This document shows, one piece after another, positions 55,830-64,000 of a stretch of 64,000 nt of DNA. Source of the DNA: Diphasiastrum complanatum (Eukaryota > Streptophyta > Lycopodiopsida > Lycopodiales > Lycopodiaceae); the NCBI GenBank assembly GCA_029204225.1, contig CM055114.1, positions 10,973,634-11,037,633 of the forward strand. Reading direction: 5' to 3'. The position numbers and the translations under genes are program-made. Position 1 is the first letter of the stretch, and each line of letters opens with the position of its first letter. Below the pieces are notes generated by a model. The model searched no databases and was not told where the DNA came from. It saw nothing but the letters and a program-made list of their open reading frames with translations.

Positions 55830-56700
55830 TGTGGTAGACTAGTCATTATGGATGTCCACAAAATCAATGAATTAAGTAATATAAAAGGTTTGATCGTTCT
55901 GCATGAGAAAGAATAATCTCTTCTTTTGTATGATAAGTGTATGTAAGCGGGTGAATGGAATGTGATGTGTAATATTCACAATGAATACTACAACAACATA
56001 TCTGGTTATCCAAAGATATTTAGGTAAATTGGCATCCATAAACACCAATGGTGAAACAATTTGGTCAGGGTCTGTGATTATAAAGGTTAATTTGTCTTCC
56101 ATGATCTTAGGACAACAGTAAGCAATCAGATCAGACAACAAGTAGCAAATAGATTCATCAAACAAAATCAAATTGGCTATGATCCCTCTTAATCAAACAC
56201 AGTGAATTAGTTCTTTATCGTAGAAAGCAAACAGAATAGAGCATCAAACATTTGTTATATGGACACATAGCTCATTCAGAATTGAAAGAAGTTCTGCTTA
56301 TGGTTATGTTTTACAGCTTCGGATAATTCTCTGCATACATTAGTTAGAATTGTCGCTCTCTGGTGACGCCTGAAAATCCACGTTAGAGTAATCTAAAATT
56401 CAGTAAGAAATGGAAAGTATGTATGATGCAGATAGACATGTATCGCAAATAGTTATAGATCATTCAGAGTGTCTTCGCTCAATTGATAAGAAGTAATGTT
56501 ATAAGAGATGGCAGAGGGAAAGAACACTCAAGCTTATAGAAACTCGCTCTCTTCTCTCTCTATTGATACTCAAATATGTGCATTTGTACAATGGCATGAA
56601 GTGTCGACCTTATAGGAATGAACACTAGCCTCAATGTCGTTTACCAACCGTTAAGATGTCGGTTGAGATTCCTAATGTGTCTCTATAGAACATCGCTCAA
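55830..56700 (-). repeat. Minus-strand gypsy 5' LTR, outer end uncertain
   Basis: The inner end is fixed by the PBS. The region includes CT-rich sequence near 56555 and no coding frame. The outer end is an estimate. Confidence 0.45.
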
Positions 56701-57440
56701 AACGTCGCGAGTTCTAACCTAAAAGTGAATTTACAAAATGCAATTAGGCCTTTACATGAATTTAGGCACTATAGCATATTTACATGTAAAAAAATTGAAA
56801 CTTTTTACAGTATATAGCAATAATTTTGGATAATGCGGGATCATGAGGCTCCACAGGCAGTTATAGCCCAAAGCGGTGACGGTGCCTAAAGGAGGAAGCG
56901 GTAGCATGAGCTTCTCTCCACCGATCAAATATACACTGAATTTTCTTACGTACATCTGCCATTGTAAAATTATCTATATATATATTTAAACTTACGTACA
57001 ATTTTGCACATGTGTATGGGTGCACCATGCATGCCCCTCCCCTCACCCATGCATGCACTTTTTCTAACTAAAAAACTTGGGGAGGAGGATGCATGTATGG
57101 GGAAAAGGGATGCATGGCCCTCCTCCTTTTGCATGCATGCTTATTGATCACCTTCAGTGCTAGAGATTGAAGGGCAAATCCTCGTCTTAGGCTTTTTTTC
57201 CTTCAAATGACATGGGGAAGGGGGGGGGGGGGGGGTGCAGCATTTGAATAATGCACTCTTCTAATGTGAAAGGGAAAGAAATGGACATTCCTTCAACTTT
57301 AAAGGAAACCTTTAGAAAGATAATTGTGACGAAGTGTACTAATCATGGTTTAATTAAAAAATATTGTACTTTACATGGTACTTATTTAATCAATGTATGA
57401 TTTGAAAGGTGAAACTGAGTTATACCTTTCAAAGCATATT
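56701..57440. other. Unassigned sequence with CATGCATG words and a G16 run
   Basis: CATGCATG occurs near 57027, 57049 and 57131, with purine-rich and pyrimidine-rich blocks between them. A run of 16 G lies at 57220-57235. No gene is supported. Confidence 0.5.
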
Positions 57441-59910
57441 TTATTGAAGAATGCAGTTGTCCTTTAATGTCAAAAAGCCCCCTCTTCTCACTTCAACCAC
57501 CCTATTTATCCCTTCTGTGGAAACCGCACAATTCTGTAACAACTTTTTCGTAATGACTGCAATGGTCGCTTCAGCTTCCCGTTGTACCTCGTAATAGTCG
57601 AGTTTAGGGTCTTTATGGTCTGTTCCAAACACCATCGGAGACCGCAACCCTTACTCCTATGATTCCTTACCGACTGTTCAATTCCACTTGATTATGACTC
57701 ATCCTAACCTTCTACTTACAGTGGCACTTCCTACTTCATACCACTCATCAATTATGCCTACACGTTTCCTAATAATCAATTTACAAATTGTAATTACATT
57801 TCTCAACATTTAATAGCTATATGGGCTGTTGACTCAATATAGGTTACAAGTACACATCTTGTCCCTACACATATTCCTCGGCTGGAAAAAGATGAGTTCC
57901 ATTGAGTCTACTGCCTTGCCCTCTTCTGCCGCTTCCTCTCTCTCAGGCGCTTGCTGTGATGGTCGCTATCGTTATAATCATATGTATTCATCCTAGAAAA
58001 GTCACTTTCCAATTGGCCCCTGCCTTGCCCTGTGAATGCTGATGCAATTGCTGGGGCTGGTGAAATACCAAACTCTTCTGTTCTCACCATAGTTGGGATG
58101 GGACCATATCGCAATGGTTGAAGCAGCAGTCGCTACTGGTTATCAAGCACATTTTGGACATCTATGACACTGCTCAATAGTCGAGGAGTTGTCTTTGTCA
58201 AGATTGCTTCTTGAAGCCATTCCATGCTTATTTTCATATATCGTTGATTAAGAAACAACTTCTGCGCTATCTATATTGCTACTGCAATAAAACTACGGAA
58301 CTCCATTGGCCCGTAAGTGTGATAACATAAGAAATATCCTTTGAAATTAACTTAGCTGCATGATGATCATAATCAGGATCAGTTTTAATATCTTCTTTCG
58401 TTGTTGCTTTGTTCAAAGATTTCTTTTTAGAGGACTTTCTTCACTTCTTTGAAGATACTTTCATGTCAAGTTTCGGGGAGCTTTTGTTTCTCGTAGTCAC
58501 TTTGAATAACTTCTCAACATCGCTTGGCCAAGATTCGTCGATTGTCCTTGACTGTTTGGCTTTGATGACATCAACTCTATGCACAACAACATCAGTCGAA
58601 GATTTTAATTTCATATCAACAGTAGCAGTAGGTGTAGCAACATACTGATACTTTGGACGCAGCTTCAATGGTTGTGATAGTCCGGATACTTGTGGCCAGG
58701 TTCATTACAGTTTGAGCACAAAGGTATGAATCTGATCGGTTTTTTGTGGTTGTGGACAGTCTAGCAAAAAATGTCCTGATTCACCGTAGTTATAACAGTT
58801 TCTCATTGAATAAGTTTATTCAAACTGGTAGGACCAACAAATACTGGTGGGTTGTGTCTCTTTGGTGCAAACTTTGGTTTGCCTTGTTGGAATGGTATTG
58901 TAGAACCTTGAACATAATTGGTAGTTGCATCATTTTGAAATATGAATAATACTTCCTGAGAAGGATCTTCAACATACTTTACATTCGCAGTTCTACATTC
59001 TTCTTTAAAATGTCCAGACGTACCGCATTTCATACACCATAGTCCTAAATTCAAAGAAGAAGCTTTCGGTCTTTTGTATGCAACTTCTGAAATCTGAACT
59101 TTCAAATCGTTGAACTTCTTATTAAGATCAGCCATGTTACTTTTCCAAAGCTTTTCAACTTTAGAGGTCGTAGACTTGTCCTCATTGTTTTTACTATCTT
59201 CTTTTTGTTTGGACCTTCATTTATTTTTGTGACCAGTATCATCAGTTTCTGTGTCTGATGAGTCACTAGAATCAGATTTAGAAGTTGAAGAACTTGAACT
59301 AGATTTAGATTTAGATTCATCTTCACTGCCGCTAGAGTCATGCTTAGACTTTCGAGTTTGTCTTGTAGAACGTCTTTTACGTGCTAACTTGGAACTCTCA
59401 CAATTCTCAGCACTTGCTATGACTACTGATAAAGAAGTCATATATCCTTGTCTGCAGTTCGATCAATTTTCGGTGGTAGTCCTGTCAAAACCCACTCGAT
59501 CTGCATTGCGACAAGGTACACACTAGTTAGTTTTCCCAAAATTCTTTACTTTTCATGTATACCTTTGAAGAGATTCTTTTCTTTTCTTCTGGACATTGTT
59601 AAGTCATCCGAGAATTCTGGACGAATAACCAATTTCTCTAAACTAGTTTAGAAATGCATCTTTCAGCAGTAACTAGGTGGCGACACATCCTGGTTCCACT
59701 TGGTTGTACCATATGCATGCTTGCACTCTCAAAAGACCAGAAAAAATCTGTAGCTTATCTACATCAGCACCTTCGTTATTCGAGTTAGCAAATGACTCGA
59801 AATATGAAACATAAATGTATAGAACGCCAGAGTTTGAGTCCAGATCGGAGAGGAATAGTAGATTAGAGCGGAGGAGAAGAGTAAAGAGGAGGCTTCTCTC
59901 TCGCAAGTTG
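57441..59910 (-). pseudogene. Gypsy gag and zinc-knuckle region, decayed
   Basis: From 59910 down, minus frames give a gag block (DKLQIFSGLLRVQACIWYNQ, LLLKDAFLN), a Ser/Asp-rich linker near 59300, a CCHC knuckle CMKCGTSGHFKEEC near 59030 and a second knuckle-like CSNCNEPGH near 58720. Later frames (58668-57441) are basic or unrecognised and could lead to protease. Stops and shifts are frequent. The LTR was not found. Confidence 0.65.
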
Positions 59911-60784
59911 GAACGGGTTCAGTAGGGTGTTCAAAGGGGTGAAGTTGTCTTAGCTACAATTTCGAGTGTTGACGATGATGTTGCCCTTGGAGTAGATGTT
60001 GGTTTGTCTATAAGTGGGTTAGAGTTTGGGGAGGATGTTACACTGAGCAGTTTGGGAGTAGGACTAATCACACAAGCCTACTTGTCTATGAGAGGAGTAG
60101 AAACAAGAGAGGCGCCTTCATTGATGTCTTTAGGTGCAGATTTGACACATGTAGAGTTGGGTATAGCCCAAGAAGGTGCGTAACCATCCATGATATCAGG
60201 CACCTGAGGCTGAGTCTAGATCAGCTAGGCATATATACTATGTGAAGAGGATATTTTTAGGTAGGGGTGGTCTGGCACACTGTGTTACACTTGAGGAGGT
60301 GCATAATCAACCGTCATATAGGACTCCAGAGGCAGAGTCTAGATTAGCTAGAGCTAGACGACTAGGGCATAGATTTTTGGAAAGAGGAGAGCTTTAGATA
60401 GGATTGGCAAATTATTTGAGGAAGGCAAATTGCTCCTACCTCCATCCCATCATGATTTGGGATAGATGGAGTTTGTGTGTGGTTTTTGTTCGGATTTGCA
60501 ATGAAAAACAAAAAGGAATAGCCATTTTGTTGCATGAAAGGCAAGGTGCATTTACCTTTGATGCCATTGCTACCTTTTTAGCTACATCATTTCTACATGT
60601 CCTCCGATGACTTGGGAGCTCATTTTAGGAAGTCACAATAATGCATTGGCATTCGCATCTCTTGGGGTGAATCTACGGCACGTACACGTTTTGAGTGTCT
60701 GGGTGGTTGTACCATCACAATGATGGTTTGTTGCCATCAGATAGGCCTTCATTTTTGCATACTTACTTCATTGATGGTGATTAT
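59911..60784. other. Unassigned sequence
   Basis: A weak internal repeat (CCAGAGGCAGAGTCTAGAT and a related copy near 60205 and 60320) is the only structure seen. No convincing gene is visible. Confidence 0.4.
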
Positions 60785-61469
60785 TGTGAAAGCACAATAC
60801 TTTAGGACCCTAAATGGATCTACACAAGATCCACAAGAGTGATTGGGTGTTTGTTAATCAATCTATTACAAAAACTAGACACGCAAATTAATCTAGAATA
60901 ACAATCTAACACTTAACAATTAAGAACATTCATAAAGCATAGACCAAATGATGACATCCGAGTTCACACATGTGAACCACAGGCCGTAGTATAGATTGCA
61001 AGCAGAGAATTGAAGTACTAACACTTTGATTGCATTTGGATCATAAAAACTCAATACACAATGTGGAGTAGCTCGAGATTGCCAATGAGACCTCAAAAAT
61101 ATTCTAAGTCTTCACTATGGAAAGTATCCTACATACAAAAGCCTCTTCCATAGTAAAGTTAGGTGAATTTCCAGTAGGTATTATGGAAGTTAACTTGGCT
61201 TTCTTGTCCTAATTTGCCAACCTAGCCTCATTCCTAGAGTCAGGCCAAGTAGGTGGCTAGTAGGTCAATGTCCACAAATCTAGAAATTAAATTCTATAAA
61301 TAGGGATCACTACCAAATTGACTTAACCTACTCTTTATGCTCGATCTAACCTACTCTAGGATAGGTTTCCCATGTGGCTCCATGGCCTCACACATGTGAG
61401 ATCCACTTATGTACATTTTACATGATTTTTTATCAAGCTAGATTTGTCAATTTTTCGCAATTTCTCACA
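60785..61469 (+). repeat. Probable copia LTR, solo or orphaned
   Basis: The 685-bp stretch starts TGTGAAAGCACAAT and ends AATTTCTCACA, with a TATA box CTATAAATAG near 61296 and CTCACACATGTGAG near 61386. This spacing matches the other LTRs. No PBS follows, and no TSD is visible. Confidence 0.5.
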
Positions 61470-61589
61470 CTCAAATTTAGCTTCATCTATTCACAACTCT
61501 CTTTGCTAGATCAATGAATGCTTTAGAAGTGACTAAAAAATCTAGCTACAAACAAGGAACTTTTGAGCCTCCAAATGAGAATGGTGTCT

Positions 61590-61769
61590 ATAAAGTAGGA
61601 ATCACTACCAAATTGACTTTACCTACTCTTTAGACTTGATTTAACCTACACTAGGATAGATTTCCCATGTGGCTCCAAGGCCTCACACATGTGGGACCCT
61701 CTTATATACATTTTACATGATTTTTGATCAAGCTAGATTTGCTAATTTTCGGCAATTTCTCACATTGGG
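61590..61769 (+). repeat. Partial second copy of the same LTR
   Basis: About 180 bp matches 61296-61469, including ATCACTACCAAATTGACTT, the CACACATGTG word and the TTTCTCACA end. The spacing is about 300 bp. Confidence 0.75.
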
Positions 61770-61796
61770 AAGGCTTCAAAACGCAGGCTTGGTGGG

Positions 61797-62780
<984 letters not shown>

Positions 62781-63032
62781 ATATCGCACTTGTGCGCGTC
62801 CTTCACAATCAAATTTCCACCCGCCGCCTTCCATGCGCACAAGTCCGATACATCTGCCTACGTGTCCCCCCGTATCGCACTTGTCCGCGTTTTTTCAAAA
62901 CTAATCTCTTTCTCTTATATTCAGCTCGCACAGGTCCGATATACCGTACACTTTTTCCGTACATATCGGTCCTCTACGAGATTTTTATCACCCTTCCCTG
63001 CTCATCCTCGTCACCGCGCACAAGTCCGCTAT
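62781..63032. repeat. Cluster of five alternating TATCGCACTTGTGCGC-like motifs
   Basis: Motif copies lie at about 62781-62797 (+), 62833-62850 (-), 62872-62889 (+), 62925-62943 (-) and 63014-63032 (-). The core is GCGCACAAGTCCGATA or its complement. The block is GC-rich compared with its surroundings. Confidence 0.75.
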
Positions 63033-63364
63033 TGCATAGTACACGTCCATGGATAGGAGAAAGTAGACAAGGAGGGACTTCTTCTCTCCTGGCTCATCCT
63101 CAGCCCCTGCGGTGGCCATTATCCCTCCTGATAGACAAAGAATGTGCAACCGCAGCAGGTGGCTCTCTGAGATACACAAGTACCATAGATCAACTGCTCT
63201 ATTGATCCCAAGGGCTCCATTCTACCGTGTTGTCTGAAACATAACAAGAAATGATCTTGGACAATTGGTCAGATTTACACCCAGTGCTCTTCAGTGCCTT
63301 TAGGAGGCTGCTGAAGATTACCTTAGTCTTTTTTTTGAAGATTCATTTTTGCTTGAGGCAAATG

Positions 63365-63735
63365 ATGGAGAGAGCTTTCTTCATTCTAACTTAAAACAAT
63401 ATCCTCTTCTCTACTATGTTTACTGACGTTTCTCCTTTGATGACGTTTCTCCTTCGATGATCAGCTCCATTTCAATGCCATAGACAAGATCTCAGAGTCC
63501 CTTCTCATCTAGGATCAACTGTATTTTCCACGACCATACATCGTAGTTTTCGTCATCCAGTTTCTCAATCTGTCTCGTTTCCTACATATGAACCATCCTT
63601 GTCAACGTTGTACTGCTTAATACCTTTTTTTTTTATTTGACAACAACAATGATAATCAACCTTTCACAAAGGATTGTTCATTACACAATCCAATAAAACA
63701 ATATTAAAACCTTTTAAAAGGATAGTATGCGTGTT
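63365..63735 (-). pseudogene. Minus-strand leader and gag start of a 49-kb-type element
   Basis: From about 63735 down to 63365 this matches 49685-50050. It shares the TGA at the Trp of GLWDL and the GGAGAAACGTCA duplication of the plus-strand copy. Homology stops near 63360 after KALSIICL. Confidence 0.85.
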
Positions 63736-63750
63736 GTGGGCCCATATCCC
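63736..63750 (-). other. Minus-strand half-tRNA type primer-binding site
   Basis: On minus it reads GGGATATGGGCCCAC, one change from the sites at 48557 and 49670. Confidence 0.7.
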
Positions 63751-63751
63751 T

Positions 63752-64000
63752 TGTTAAGTCTTAAGCATGCAACCAAAAGACATATCAGATAATCATCATT
63801 CACTTGTACACGCAGTCGATCTTCATCCTACTAAAAAGCTTTATTTATCTATCGTTTAATAAGGAAGAACTCAGTACATGATCGCTTCTCAGAGATTGAC
63901 AATACACACAATCTCTTTTCATTCACTCTATGTTACTTTCAAAAAGGCATGCATCAGCTGCCCAAACTCATCATACTTATCACATTGCTGCCACCTATCA
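63752..64000 (-). repeat. Minus-strand 5' LTR of a 49-kb-type element, cut by the window end
   Basis: It aligns inverted with the right part of 49287-49668, including AGACTTAACA at its end, and continues beyond the window. Confidence 0.88.

Overview
The window looks like intergenic DNA from a land plant with a large, repeat-rich genome. The evidence is Ty1/copia elements primed by initiator tRNA-Met, CACTA (En/Spm) transposase fragments with short GT-AG introns, MITEs, long (CT)n microsatellites and TATA-bearing LTRs. I cannot say whether it is a fern, gymnosperm or angiosperm. No intact host gene is visible. The only non-transposon gene I can see is an unrecognised repeat-protein gene present as two inverted, broken copies (about 17.2-18.4 kb on minus, 44.8-46.7 kb on plus).

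Layout. 0.34-6.2 kb: a complete copia element with LTRs that look identical, a 5-bp target-site duplication (TSD) and an uninterrupted 1316-codon gag-pol, inserted in the 5' LTR of an older, decayed copia whose body runs to about 9.6 kb. 10.8-11.2 kb: microsatellites. 11.4-16.5 kb: a second copia family with 196-bp LTRs, an unusual leader and a flanking 165-bp duplication. 17-21 kb: broken repeat-protein gene, inverted gypsy pieces, minus-strand copia gag. 21.8-29.7 kb: foldback MITEs, LTR fragments in both orientations, an 80-bp tandem repeat and a microsatellite-rich block. 29.9-38.1 kb: two decayed relatives of the young copia joined in tandem through a shared LTR. 38.1-42.8 kb: two inverted CACTA transposase remnants around another copia LTR. 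44.3-46.7 kb: the longer copy of the repeat-protein gene. 46.8-53.3 kb: a copia element carrying four nested insertions (a tRNA-like retroposon, a TRIM, a Mutator-like non-autonomous element and a younger relative). 53.3-60 kb: gypsy fragments in mixed orientation. 60.8-64 kb: LTR sequence, a 119-bp (CT)n tract, a cluster of alternating motifs and a minus-strand copy of the 49-53 kb family.

The genes do not form a pathway; the interest is in transposon biology. The young copia could be autonomous and could mobilise relatives. The 49-53 kb family appears to be primed from the anticodon arm of initiator tRNA-Met rather than its 3' end, and two of its copies share the same gag defects, which suggests that a defective master was copied in trans. 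I found no CRISPR array, convincing functional tRNA or rRNA gene, viral gene or defence system.
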